Positions 9,131 to 18,600 of a stretch of DNA of 64,000 nucleotides are shown in pieces. The position numbers were made by a program, and so were the translations under genes. Under the pieces are notes generated by a model, which saw nothing but the letters and a program-made list of their open reading frames with translations, was not told the origin of the DNA and ran no database searches. This DNA is from Streptantibioticus silvisoli (GTDB taxonomy: Bacteria; Actinomycetota; Actinomycetes; Streptomycetales; Streptomycetaceae), in assembly GCF_027947535.2 (NCBI RefSeq), contig NZ_JAAGKO020000020.1, positions 62,001 to 126,000 on the forward strand, written 5' to 3'. The first letter of the stretch is position 1. Each line of letters opens with the position of its first letter.

Positions 9131-10919
9131 CGGACGGGGTACCTCCTCGCGACAGCAGCGGGGCGCTCGGTTTCGGGTTGTCGGCGTGCGTGGGCTCGTT
9201 GGGTCCGTGCGGCAGCGGATGGTCGGTGACGTAGGCGGTGCCGGGCCGGCACCAGGTCCGTGCCTGGCAGCCGTGGCAGTGGCGCCCTGTCCTCGGTTCG
9301 TACGTGGTGTCGTCCAGGAGCGGCTGGGCGAGGCCGGCTATGACGCCCCGGGCTTCGTCGACGATCTCGGCACGGCCGGGATCGACGCGTTCGAGCCTGC
9401 TCTCTCCGTGGCCCTCGCGCAGATGCTCCAGTTCGACCCAGGAACGGCGCGGATCGTCGCCCAGCACCCTCGCGTGGAACAGCAGGACCCCGAGGGCCAG
9501 TTGCGGGTACGTGCGCAGCAGCGGCTCCCGCTCCCACAGCGGACGGGCGGAGGTCTTGGTCTCGCGCCAGATCCACCGGCCGCGATGGGTGTACACCAGG
9601 TCGGGTACGGCGAGGACGACGACATCAAGTTCCGGCACGTAGGCCGTCACACGGTGCTGTACGAGTACACGCTCGTCGGCGCCGAGTCCGTTGAGCGGGC
9701 ACAGCAGCCGGTGCTCGGCCAGCATTGCGGAGGCCTCACGCGCGGACGCGTCGTCCAGACCGATCCCGAAGCCTGGCGTGGCCGGGTCGGGGGCCGCGCG
9801 GTCCCGGCAGCCGCGCACCGGCTGTTCGCCGTGTCGTGCGTCCAGCCAGGAGTCGACGGCCCTGCCTCGCCGCGCTCCTTCGTTCTCGGTGGACAGATCG
9901 TTGAGATGCAGGCGCCGCACCAGGTGGTACTGGGCGGGGCATTCGGCGTACAGGCGCAGATCCCATGCGGAGACGGAGCGGCGCTTGCGTGCGACGGACG
10001 GGGGTCGCCCTCCCCACAGGCTCGGGGCGCGTTTCAGGTCCGTACAGCCGGCGATGGCCTTGCAGTCGACGCAGCTCTCGCCGGGATGAGTGCCGGTCGC
10101 GGTCGCGACGGCGACGAACGCCGGTACGGCGTCGCCCTCGAACCGCTTCCTTGCCTCGCCGGGCCCTTCGCCGAACCGTGGTGCCACGCCGAGCAGCGGT
10201 TCCACCGAACCATCGGCGCATCCCACGTCGAAGACGCGCACTAGGGCAGGGGGAAGGGTGGTGTTGGTCGCCTCGGCAGGGGGTTCGTCCCGCGCCCTGC
10301 GTCGGGGCGTGGGCGCCCCGTACGCCATCACCTGTGCCATGGCCCCGATTTCGGCCTCGGGACGACTGCTCTTGGCCCGGCCCAGCGAGGGCAGCCACAG
10401 GTCGCGCACGGTCCCGTCGGCGGAGGCGTACATGCGGCCCCACACGGTGTGCTCGTACTGCCGGGCGCCGCGCGGGCCGGGTGCGTCCGTGCGGCGTGTG
10501 CGCCAAGTCCACGGGTGCTTGACCGCCGCGGTCGGCGGCAGGCCCGACTTCTCTGCGGCGGACTGCTCCCGGGCACGGGCCGCGACGTACCGCTCCAGAG
10601 CGTGGGCGGTCCACGCGAGGTGTACGGGGTGGACCGGCGCGCCCCGGCCACGGAACGGCCCGCGAGTGCCGCGCAGTTCCGTACGCACTCGCTCGACGGA
10701 CCAGCCATGGTGCTCCACGAGGTCGAGCGCCGTGAAGAGGGGGCCGAACCCGAACTCCTCGTACGGCGTGGACAGGAACGGCACGGCCGGTCCGGCCACG
10801 AGCTGGGGCCGCATCGCGATACGGCGGTGCGTGGGGCAGGCCGCGGCGTCGGGCCGGGCCATCCGGGGACTCGCTCTGATCAGCCAGTCGTCTCCGGCGA
10901 CGCCCGGTGGATTCTGCAT
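9123..10919 (-). CDS. RecB/Cas4-like PD-(D/E)XK nuclease with Fe-S cysteines, first gene of pPIWI-RE operon
   Basis: About 598 residues from the ATG at 10919, which follows a GGGGG tract; the frame is open to a GTG at 11021, so an N terminus 34 residues longer is possible. The C-terminal half looks like the AddB/Cas4/RecB nuclease group: SAWDLRLYAECPAQYHLVRR at the domain start, VVVLAVPDLVYTH with the metal-binding Asp, WIWRETKTSARP with the E-x-K pair, and a closing CHGCQARTWC. The Cys of AECP plus the three closing cysteines could bind a 4Fe-4S cluster, as in Cas4 and AddB. An extra pair (CVDCKAIAGC) lies in the middle. The gene heads the operon and overlaps the REase gene by 8 nt. It is an addition to the core three-gene pPIWI-RE set; a role in end processing or guide generation is inference. 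Confidence 0.78.
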   Translation of the reverse strand: MQNPPGVAGDDWLIRASPRMARPDAAACPTHRRIAMRPQLVAGPAVPFLSTPYEEFGFGPLFTALDLVEHHGWSVERVRTELRGTRGPFRGRGAPVHPVHLAWTAHALERYVAARAREQSAAEKSGLPPTAAVKHPWTWRTRRTDAPGPRGARQYEHTVWGRMYASADGTVRDLWLPSLGRAKSSRPEAEIGAMAQVMAYGAPTPRRRARDEPPAEATNTTLPPALVRVFDVGCADGSVEPLLGVAPRFGEGPGEARKRFEGDAVPAFVAVATATGTHPGESCVDCKAIAGCTDLKRAPSLWGGRPPSVARKRRSVSAWDLRLYAECPAQYHLVRRLHLNDLSTENEGARRGRAVDSWLDARHGEQPVRGCRDRAAPDPATPGFGIGLDDASAREASAMLAEHRLLCPLNGLGADERVLVQHRVTAYVPELDVVVLAVPDLVYTHRGRWIWRETKTSARPLWEREPLLRTYPQLALGVLLFHARVLGDDPRRSWVELEHLREGHGESRLERVDPGRAEIVDEARGVIAGLAQPLLDDTTYEPRTGRHCHGCQARTWCRPGTAYVTDHPLPHGPNEPTHADNPKPSAPLLSRGGTPSDD

Positions 10920-11024
10920 GGTGACCCCCGTGGAGGGCGGCATGGGCAGGAGGACGTCCAGGACCGTCGAGCTCCGCACGTCGCCGTACGAAGTCCCAGA
11001 CACGACTTCAGCATGGCACACATC

Positions 11025-11039
11025 TGTAAACTGAGTCCA
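11025..11039 (-). promoter_or_regulatory. Copy 1 of the island motif T[TG]GACTN[AT]GTT[CT]ACA
   Basis: On the minus strand the site reads TGGACTCAGTTTACA. It lies between the divergent kinase gene and the pPIWI-RE operon, 106 nt from the operon's likely ATG at 10919. Near-identical copies occur at 14847-14861 and 28306-28320, also in divergent intergenic regions of the island. The first hexamer resembles a -35 box, but no good -10 lies 17-18 nt downstream, so an operator or activator site is as likely as a promoter. Confidence 0.5.
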
Positions 11040-11115
11040 TGCGCATCTCGCAAGAGGGTTTCTTCACGCTACTCTGTTGCGCCGAAGGGTGCGGGAGGCG
11101 AAGGAGCGGCGCGGC

Positions 11116-12624
11116 GTGGACGCGGATTCGTACGCGGAGATGTACAGACCCGGAACGGGTGATCTGATCGACGAGCGCTACGAGTTGACGGAGTCGCTCG
11201 GCAAGGGCGGGATGGCCCACGTCTGGCGTGCCCGCGAGGCCTCCGCGGGTCGCGAGGTCGCAGTGAAGTTCCTGCGTCACGACTCCGAGGCCCTATACGC
11301 TCTGGACCCGCACGAGAGGGCGGCCGAACTCGCGGTCAGACACGCCCGGTTCCGGCGCGAGGCCACGCTTCTGGGCACGCTCGACCACCCGGGCATCACG
11401 GCGCTGTACGGCAGCGGATCGCACCGGGGTGTGCCGTACATCGCCATGCGCCTGGTGACCGGGGTGAGTCTGCGGACCTTCCTCGACGAGCACACACCGC
11501 TGCCGCCGGCGACGGCGATCGCCGTCGCCGTACAGGTGGCAGGAGCATTGGCCTGCGCGCACACGTTGCCTGTCGTGCACCGGGATCTCAAGCCCCCCAA
11601 CATCATGATCGACGACGAAGGGGCGGCCGTCCTCATTGACTTCGGCATCGCCAAGCCGCTGCGGGCCGACGCCACCCGGTACACGGCGCACGGTTCCACG
11701 CTGGGCACCCGCGGCTACCTGGCACCCGAACAGCTCCTGGAGCGCGAGCCCACAGCGCGCACGGACGTGTACTGCTTCGGCTGCGTCTTCTACGAACTGC
11801 TCACCGGACGCCCGCCGTTCCCGCTCGGCGCGGACGCCGGTCTGACCGAGAGGCATCTGTACGAGGAGCCATTGCCGCCGAGTTTGTACGCCGCGGGCAT
11901 CCCCGAGGCGATCGACGACCTGGTGATCCGCATGCTCGCCAAGCAGCCTGGGCGGCGACCGCCCGTCGACGAGGTCCTGGAGGTCCTCGCCCCGCTCGGC
12001 CCGCAACCTGGCGACCCCGAACCCCGGCCGCGCACCCACCCCGATCCGACGGCCCCGCTCCGCCGGCCCGCGGACCGGACTCCGTGCGCGTTCCGCGCTC
12101 CCTGCGAGCCGCCTGCCACGGCTTCGGCGGCAGGCGAGGAGGAGTGGCTGGACGCCCGCGCGGTGGAACTACTCTGCACGCGGGCCGAGTCGGAGATCGC
12201 CGCCGGCGAATCAGGGGAGGCGACCGGCCGTCTGCGCGAACTGGCGGAGCGTGCGCGCGGGGAATGGGGAGAGCGCCGCCCGCTGGTGCGCCGTGTGTGG
12301 CGGGGAGCGGCGGACGGGCTCCGGCTGGCCGGAGACTTCGGTTCCGCGGCCCGTCTCTACCAGGGCATCGACGATGGTCTCCTGCACGGGGATGGTCCGG
12401 CCGAGCGGGCGGAGCGCGCGGTGGTCCGGCTGCGACTGGCCGAATGCCGACTCGCCTTCGGTGAGCTGGAGACCGCTGTCGCCACGGTAGACGCCGCGGG
12501 ACACACGGCCGCGGGTCTGCCGCGAGAGCTGGCCATACAGGTCGAGTCCGTACGGCACGAGGTCGATGTCCAACTCTCGGCTCGGTTCGCGGACACGAAC
12601 GACCGGGGCGGGCCGGGGACCTGA
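11116..12624 (+). CDS. Cytosolic Ser/Thr protein kinase with TPR-like tail, divergent from the pPIWI-RE operon
   Basis: 502 residues from the GTG at 11116, chosen because AAGGAG lies 9 nt upstream; an in-frame TTG at 11077 has no such site. All Hanks-kinase motifs are present: glycine loop LGKGGMAHVW, VAVK lysine, HRDLKPPNIM catalytic loop, DFGIAK, and APEQLL. Residues from about 340 to the end are amphipathic helices with repeated Ala/Leu/Arg patterns, like tetratricopeptide repeats, and probably bind a partner. There is no transmembrane segment and no PASTA domain, so this is not a standard PknB. It is divergent from the pPIWI-RE operon across a short regulatory region, and the second defence operon at 28 kb has the same arrangement. 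A link to control of the defence genes is inference from position. Confidence 0.85.
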   Translation: MDADSYAEMYRPGTGDLIDERYELTESLGKGGMAHVWRAREASAGREVAVKFLRHDSEALYALDPHERAAELAVRHARFRREATLLGTLDHPGITALYGSGSHRGVPYIAMRLVTGVSLRTFLDEHTPLPPATAIAVAVQVAGALACAHTLPVVHRDLKPPNIMIDDEGAAVLIDFGIAKPLRADATRYTAHGSTLGTRGYLAPEQLLEREPTARTDVYCFGCVFYELLTGRPPFPLGADAGLTERHLYEEPLPPSLYAAGIPEAIDDLVIRMLAKQPGRRPPVDEVLEVLAPLGPQPGDPEPRPRTHPDPTAPLRRPADRTPCAFRAPCEPPATASAAGEEEWLDARAVELLCTRAESEIAAGESGEATGRLRELAERARGEWGERRPLVRRVWRGAADGLRLAGDFGSAARLYQGIDDGLLHGDGPAERAERAVVRLRLAECRLAFGELETAVATVDAAGHTAAGLPRELAIQVESVRHEVDVQLSARFADTNDRGGPGT

Positions 12625-12715
12625 CCGCACGGCAAGGAGACGTGATGCGCGTCACCATGCCACACCGCGCCGCGCCCCAGTGGCCCCCGCCGCCGCGCGC
12701 GGCCACCCGAGCGCA

Positions 12716-14731
12716 CTACATCCCGCCCGCGAGCCGCCCAGCCGCCAGTTCGTCACCGAGGTCGTGGACGAGTTCCGCACCGAGCTCGGCGGTGCGCCGC
12801 GCCATCTGTTCGAAGGCCGCGAGCTCGCGGAACGCCTCGCCGTAGCGCCGCTGTTCACCGAGCGGCACCTGGCGGACCTGGAGGCGCCGGACATCGATAC
12901 GGGAGGAGCTCGTCGCGTGCGTCCCGGCCTGCCGGACGTTGGCCGGAGCGCGCAGCGAACCGGCGAGGAACCAGGCGTCGAGCTGCTCGGACTGCACCCG
13001 CACGGCGTGCAGCTGGGGGCCCAGGGCGGTCGGCGGCCCCTCATGAACCCAGGCGGAGAACGCCCGCGCCACCCCCACCACCACGATGTCCCCGGGTTCG
13101 GCGATCACGGCCTCGCGCGCCGCAGGGTCGTCGGCGGCGAGGCGCGCCCGAGGTTCGCCGCCCGAAAGAAGGTCGGGAACCGTCAGGAACGGAATATCCT
13201 CGGCCGACGGCGCCCCGGTGCGGACCGCCGCCTCCGGTGGTTGCTGGCCACCGCGCAGGGAGAGCGCCCCCGCCCGCGCCAGTTCGGCGACGGTGGTCGC
13301 CGTCAGCTGTGCGGCGGAGGTCAGTTCGAGCGCCGCGAGCAGCCGGGCCAACTTGGTCATCCTGGCGGCGAGATCTTTGAAGTCCCGCCAGGATGCCGCT
13401 AGTCGCGGCGCCGTGTTCGCCGGCGACGGGGTGATGTGGCGTCCCGGAGTGAGATCGACCTCGTCGTCGAGGAGCTCGATGACGGGTACGCGTCGCACGA
13501 AGGGAGAGACCTCGGCCCGATCGGTCTGCCCGACGGCCTCGCGCAGGAAGTCACCGATCGCCGCCCATTGGGGTGCCCACTCGCGGCCCGGGTCCCGGGG
13601 AAAGCGGGACACGCCGTCGGCCACCAGCAGGTGGCCTCCCGCGTGTGGCTCTTCACCTGGTACGGGCGCCCGCAGTACCCACAGGTGCAGGGATACGCTG
13701 TGGGGCGCGGCGCATCCCGGCGGCAGCGCGACGACGGCCTTCAGCTGGCCGGTGCGCAACAGCGATCCGCGGATGCGCCGGCCCGCTTTTCGCGCCGCCA
13801 CGGCGGGAGGCAGCAGCAGCACGGCCGCGCCGCCGGGCCGCAGCCCGGCCAGACAGTGCTGGACCCAGGCGAGTTCGGGTTCGGTACGCGGCGGCAGCCC
13901 GTGGCTCCAACGGGCATCCGTGGCCAACTCCTCATATCCCCAGTCCCGTTCGTTGAACGGCGGATTGCACAGGACGATGTCGGCGGGGACGTCGGCGAAC
14001 GGGTCGTCGCGCAGAGAGTCCCCATCGCGTACGTCGATGCGCGCGGGCTCTTTCGCCTGGGTGTCCTCGGCGAGGCTCAGGCGGGCTTCGGCGAGTGCCG
14101 CGAGTACGGGATCACGGTCACCGCCCAGCAAACTCAGCGCCCCACCACCTGTCCCGCTGGCCACCTCGGTCGCGGCCATCAGGAGGTGGCCGGTACCGCA
14201 GGCGGGGTCCATCACCGTGATGCCGCCGCCGACGGCCGCGACGCGGGTGGCGAGCTCCGCCATGAGCACGGCCAGCGGCTCGGGTGTCGTGGGGATCTGG
14301 CGTACATGGACGTCGAGCCAGCGGCGCAGCAAGAAGGCGAAGATCTCCGGGCCTCCTTCACGCCGCCCGAGGTCCACCGCCCGCTCGATCAGCGCTGCCG
14401 CCTCATCCGTGAACGTGGACTCCCCTTCCGCGCCCCGATGTGCGAGCCTCCTGCCCACCTCCGCGACCGCAGTCCCCGTCTCGTCGCGTCCACCGAGCGA
14501 CTCGAAGCGGGGCCAGAGCCATTCTCGCTCGGCGGACTTCTTGAGCTTCTTGTTGTCGCGCAGCCAGTCCTCGATGTCAGCGAGGGAGAACTGGGGGTTG
14601 ACGTCCGTGCCGGCGATCCGGGCGGGGAACGACGGATGACGCCGCCGCCAGTTGCTGACGGCGGCCCGCCCGACGCCCGCGAGACGAGCGATTTCCGCCA
14701 GAGACACGGGTACGGCACGGGGCGTGGACAT
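12716..14731 (-). CDS. N6-adenine DNA methyltransferase fused to a specificity (HsdS-like) domain, with N-terminal HTH
   Basis: 671 residues from the ATG at 14731, which has GGGAG 6 nt upstream. Residues 8-58 form a helix-turn-helix (AEIARLAGVGRAAVSNWRRR). The catalytic core follows, with motif I VMDPACGTGHLL near residue 172 and motif IV DIVLCNPPFNERDW near 255, the N-P-P-F signature of adenine methylases. From about residue 440 onward the protein resembles a target-recognition half of a type I HsdS subunit (DIPFLTVPDLLSGG, EPGDIVVVG, ending in a helical region with RRYGEAFRELAAFEQMA). It is therefore an M-S fusion without a nuclease domain and with no hsdR next to it. It may mark self DNA for the neighbouring systems or act as an orphan methylase. 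It converges on the kinase gene and is divergent from the RAMA gene. Confidence 0.82.
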   Translation of the reverse strand: MSTPRAVPVSLAEIARLAGVGRAAVSNWRRRHPSFPARIAGTDVNPQFSLADIEDWLRDNKKLKKSAEREWLWPRFESLGGRDETGTAVAEVGRRLAHRGAEGESTFTDEAAALIERAVDLGRREGGPEIFAFLLRRWLDVHVRQIPTTPEPLAVLMAELATRVAAVGGGITVMDPACGTGHLLMAATEVASGTGGGALSLLGGDRDPVLAALAEARLSLAEDTQAKEPARIDVRDGDSLRDDPFADVPADIVLCNPPFNERDWGYEELATDARWSHGLPPRTEPELAWVQHCLAGLRPGGAAVLLLPPAVAARKAGRRIRGSLLRTGQLKAVVALPPGCAAPHSVSLHLWVLRAPVPGEEPHAGGHLLVADGVSRFPRDPGREWAPQWAAIGDFLREAVGQTDRAEVSPFVRRVPVIELLDDEVDLTPGRHITPSPANTAPRLAASWRDFKDLAARMTKLARLLAALELTSAAQLTATTVAELARAGALSLRGGQQPPEAAVRTGAPSAEDIPFLTVPDLLSGGEPRARLAADDPAAREAVIAEPGDIVVVGVARAFSAWVHEGPPTALGPQLHAVRVQSEQLDAWFLAGSLRAPANVRQAGTHATSSSRIDVRRLQVRQVPLGEQRRYGEAFRELAAFEQMARRTAELGAELVHDLGDELAAGRLAGGM

Positions 14732-14846
14732 CTGAACTCCCTGGACTTTTCTCAACCAAAGCGGATCTTTCCCCCATCTATGGGCGCGCGATCAAGCCAC
14801 TTCCCCCTCCCGCACCTCGGCAGACTACTACGACCGGGCGCGAGTA

Positions 14847-14861
14847 TTGACTTTGTTCACA
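14847..14861 (+). promoter_or_regulatory. Copy 2 of the island motif
   Basis: The plus strand reads TTGACTTTGTTCACA. It differs from copy 3 (minus strand, 28320 to 28306) at only two central bases and shares 11 of 15 bases with copy 1. It lies in the 373-nt divergent gap between the methylase-specificity gene and the RAMA gene, 116 nt from the methylase start and 243 nt from the RAMA start. Apart from this site and the promoter described next, I see nothing else in the gap. Confidence 0.5.
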
Positions 14862-15026
14862 GGCCAACCACGGACATCGCCTCTCATCGCCACCCCGTCC
14901 CGGGTCACCCTGGCCACGGAACGCGGCGAAACTCCTGCCCCCGGGTCACACAGACACACCTACCGGCACTCCGATGCCGGGACCGACCAGCAGGCGAACG
15001 GTGGCGCTCCGCTGGCACGAGATGGA

Positions 15027-15055
15027 TTGACAGGAGGGGACACCCGCATTATTTT
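15027..15055 (+). promoter_or_regulatory. Vegetative-type promoter of the RAMA gene
   Basis: TTGACA at 15027-15032 and TATTTT at 15050-15055 are separated by exactly 17 nt, close to the consensus for the principal sigma factor of Streptomyces. Transcription would begin near 15062, about 43 nt upstream of the RAMA start codon. It is one of the clearest -35/-10 pairs I found in the window. Confidence 0.65.
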
Positions 15056-15086
15056 TTTCTTGCACCTGCACAAGAGAGAAAAAATA
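15050..15086 (+). promoter_or_regulatory. A/T-rich imperfect inverted repeat over the RAMA promoter
   Basis: The left arm starts exactly at the -10 box (TATTTTTTTCTTGCA) and the right arm ends in AAGAGAGAAAAAATA. The arms match apart from a 3-nt bulge and one further base around a TGCA-CC-TGCA centre. Such A/T richness is striking in DNA of this GC content. Because it covers the -10 box and the expected start point, it is well placed to be an operator, perhaps for the RHH domain of the RAMA protein itself. Confidence 0.5.
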
Positions 15087-15104
15087 GTCCGAAGAAGGAG
15101 CGCG

Positions 15105-15488
15105 GTGCCCGAGCACACCATCATCGTCGACGCGGAGGTCTTCGCCCGCCTGCAGCGCGAGGCCAAGCCCCTCATTGACACACCTAACAGCGTGCTGCGG
15201 CGCCTGCTGGCCCTGGATGAGGCGACGGTCCAGCCCGGTGCCCTCGCCAAGTTGCTGGCCGCAGGACTGCTGCGGCCAGGGCAGCAGTTGACCTGGCGCC
15301 GCCGCAACCTCGGCCAGGAGCACCGCGCGCACGTCACCGCCGAGGGAAGCCTTCGCCTGGAGGGCGGCCGGATCTGCCCATCGCCGTCCGGCGCGTGCGA
15401 GGCGGTGACCGGAGCCAAGGCCAACGGCTGGGACGCCTGGCACACGGACGACGGCACGTCCTTGAGTGCTCTTCGCGGCAGGGTCTGA
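15105..15488 (+). CDS. RHH-RAMA protein, predicted reader of modified DNA
   Basis: 127 residues from a GTG preceded by GAAGAAGGAG. Residues 4-37 (TIIVDAEVFARLQREA, then SVLRRLLAL) resemble a ribbon-helix-helix, and in particular the N-terminal oligomerisation domain of SeqA. Residues 47-124 match the RAMA (restriction-associated modified-DNA reader) fold: LLAAGLLRPGQQLTWRR, an HVTAEGSLRLEGG strand pair, CPSPSGACEAVTG and NGWDAWHTDDGTSLSALR. RAMA domains are predicted to recognise methylated or otherwise modified bases. With one methylase gene divergent upstream and another converging downstream, it may sense or protect modified sites, or repress its own promoter according to modification state. 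Family knowledge supports reading of modified DNA; the target base is unknown. Confidence 0.75.
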   Translation: MPEHTIIVDAEVFARLQREAKPLIDTPNSVLRRLLALDEATVQPGALAKLLAAGLLRPGQQLTWRRRNLGQEHRAHVTAEGSLRLEGGRICPSPSGACEAVTGAKANGWDAWHTDDGTSLSALRGRV

Positions 15489-15670
15489 AGCACTTCGACG
15501 GGGGATCGACCCGTGGACTTCACTCAGCGCATGTCCGCGCAGCTCACCCTGCGCCGGCAGCGCACCGACATGCCGGCAATTCGCGTTCGCGAGTACGACG
15601 TGGGCCGGATTCGTCACCGACTCCCGGCGCAGCCGGTCCAACTGGCCGGCTGCGCCTGCGGCTTCCTGGT

Positions 15671-18600
15671 TCAGCTCTCGTGGCGGGGGCCCTGGCCCGG
15701 CGGCGGGTCCAGTACCGTCTGGTACGCGCGGCCGGCCTCGCGGGCTTTCGCCATGCGGTCGTAGATGTCGAGGATGAGGTCCTTGGTGCGATAGGTGCCG
15801 CACAAGGTCTCCTCCCGCTTCTTTACCGTCGGAAACGTCTCCATCACGTAGTCCACGTCGGCACGGCTGATCCCGTACATATGGAACAACGCTGCATCCA
15901 ACTCCGCGCGCAGCAGGGCGCGGCGGTCGTCGCTCCAGCGGAACGGCATTCCGGAGTAGCCAAGATCATTTGCAAAGTCCGTCAGGTCCCTGCTGGTCCA
16001 CGCCAATTCGGCAACTCGATCGATGAACCACTTGGCCCCACCGGGCACTTCGGCGAAGTCCGACAGCTCAGGAACGGGCAACTGGTAAAGATAGCCGTAT
16101 GTCAGGTGTGTGCCTGCGATCTTCTGGCGGATCACATAGTCGAAGACGTACGACGACATGCACGCCTGCAGGAGAGCTGCCGCCTTTGCGTTCGCCGGGA
16201 ACATGAGCGGGCTCGTGTGACCGACTCCGTACGGAGGTAGAACGGTGGCAATCGTTGTCCGCGTATCAGTGGACCGGGCGATGTCCCGCCACCCCACCAA
16301 CCACCCGTTCCACCACTCCCGCTCAGCGAGCCGAGAGGCCACCCCCGGCCACATGATCCGGTTGCCCTTCTTGTCCCGATTCCCGGAATACACATCGAAC
16401 TCCGGCACCCAGTACCGGGGCATCGGCGCGAACTCCGGATCATCCTGCTGCTCCGCCGTAACCCTCGGCAGCGTCCCCACATTCGCCTGCGCCTGCGTCT
16501 GTCCCTCAAACGTACCCAGCCGGTGGTCGAAGTGGTGGAGCATCTTCGCCTCGTACAGCGGCAGATAGCGCCGCCCGTCGGACGGGTGCGTGAAGATGTT
16601 GCCCTTGAGCTTCCAACCCTCGCCCTCCAGTTCCTTCCTTCCTCGGAACAAGTGGGAGTCTGAAGCCATGTTGAACAAGCCCTGTCGGAACGTGAGACCC
16701 CATGGATTCGAGCCGCCCCTTCCCTCCGCGTCAGGCTCCTTGAGGAGCACGGGGATACGCCGGTAGATCCCGAGGGTGATCTCCGCGTCGCGGCGGGTGC
16801 GGAACACCGGCAGCGTGCCGGTGTTGGGGTTGACCAGGAGGATCTCCTCGGGCGGCATCGCGAAGCGCCGCTCGTCGAGGTCCTCCATGTACCGGGTGCC
16901 GAACGCGAAGGACGCCGAATCCACCCGCTCACCCCGGCCAGCGACGGTCAGCAGCGAGAACCGGACTGAGTGGTGCACGTCCCGGCTGAGGATGAACGCC
17001 TCGTTCTCGAAGTCCAGGAACGAGGCGAGCCGTGAGGTGCGCACCAGGTCGGAGAAGAACGGCGCGGTCGTCGCGTCGGTGGCGATTCCGGTCGGCAGGA
17101 CGAGGCCGAAGCGTCCGGTGGAGGCGATCCCATGAGATGCCGCCTCAGCGAACAGCGGGTATGTGTTCAGCTTCCCTCGCGCAGCCAAGGGATTCCGGCC
17201 AGACCACCGAGCCAGATGCGAGTATCCGTCGGAAAGCCGCCTATCGGCGACGTACTGCCGGTGCAGCAGGCGGTCCGCCTCCTCTGCGCTGTCGACAAGC
17301 TGGTCAATCAGTCTCTGCCGCGCAGCCTGGTTCGACGCCTTCGCAATCTCAGGCGCGCTGGTGGCGAAGTACTCCTCTGTCTTGAACTCAAGGGTCTCCC
17401 ACGGCGGGTTACCCAGCACACAGCTGAATCCGCCCTTCCACCCGGTACGTTCATCCACCCCCGGCGCCTCAGGATCGGCCGGCACCCGGAACACCTCCGG
17501 GAACTCCAGGTGCCAGTGGAAGAAGTGGTACTCCTCGCGCAGCCGCGCCACCTTCTCCACCGTGCCCGCCGACAGGCTCGCTCCCCCGTCGGCGGAGTGC
17601 AGCGCGAGCAGGGAGTCCGTAGTGAGCGCGGGCGGTAGGGCTTCGTCCGCTCTCCTGGTCCCGTCGGTCCGCTCGGTCTTCTCCCAGACGAACGCCGCGC
17701 ACCACGCGTCGGCCAGTCGCAGGGCTCGCAGGTAGTCGTTGGAGGTGGTGAGCTCGTGGTACGCGCGGGCTTGGTTCTGGACGTCCTCCAGTTCCTCCGA
17801 CGGTGAAGTCGTGATGCCCAAAGTCGCTCTGGTGATCGCCGCGTTGGAGATCTCCAGCGCGTGCTGCTCCGAGAACAGAGCGTCCTGGCTGGCGCCGCGC
17901 CGCAGCGCCGCCAGCCACCGCTCCCGCTCGCTCGCGTTGCGGGCCTTCAGGTTTCTGACGGCCTTGGACTCGTCGCCCTCAAGGACCTTGAACGCCTCGT
18001 CGGGCAGACCGCCCGCGAGGAGCTTCGGTGTCGTGCCGAGCAGCCCGTTGCCGTGCTTGATGTGCGCGTCGAGGAACGTGAGCGGGCGGCCCGGCTTCAT
18101 GGCCTCGATCCACAGGGAGACCTTGGCGAGTTCCACGGCCATCGGGTTGAGGTCGACGCCGTACACGCAGCGGGAGATGACCTCGCGCAGGGCGCTGCGT
18201 ACGTCCTCGGCGCCCGGCTCCGGATCGTCGGTCTCGATCTCCGCGAGCCGGCGGGCGATGCGGCGGGCCGCCGCGACCAGGAAATGGCCGCTGCCGCAGG
18301 CCGGGTCGCACACGGTCAGGGCCAGCAGCGCCGCCTTCCGCTCCTCCCTCGTCGTGCCCGAGCGTACAGCCCGCTCGATGACGGGGTCGAGAGCCGAGTC
18401 CAGGAGGCAGTCGATGAGCGGCGAGGGCGTGTAGTACGAGCCGGAGGTCTTGCGATCGTTGCCGTCCAGCTTCTTCAGGACGTACGAGCCGTCGTCGTCC
18501 TGGCGGGGTTCGAGCTCGAGGAGCGACTCGTAGACCGAGCCGAGTTCGTCCGCGCCCAGATGCCGGTAATCGACCTTGCGGGGCCGGCTGAGCTTGGCGT

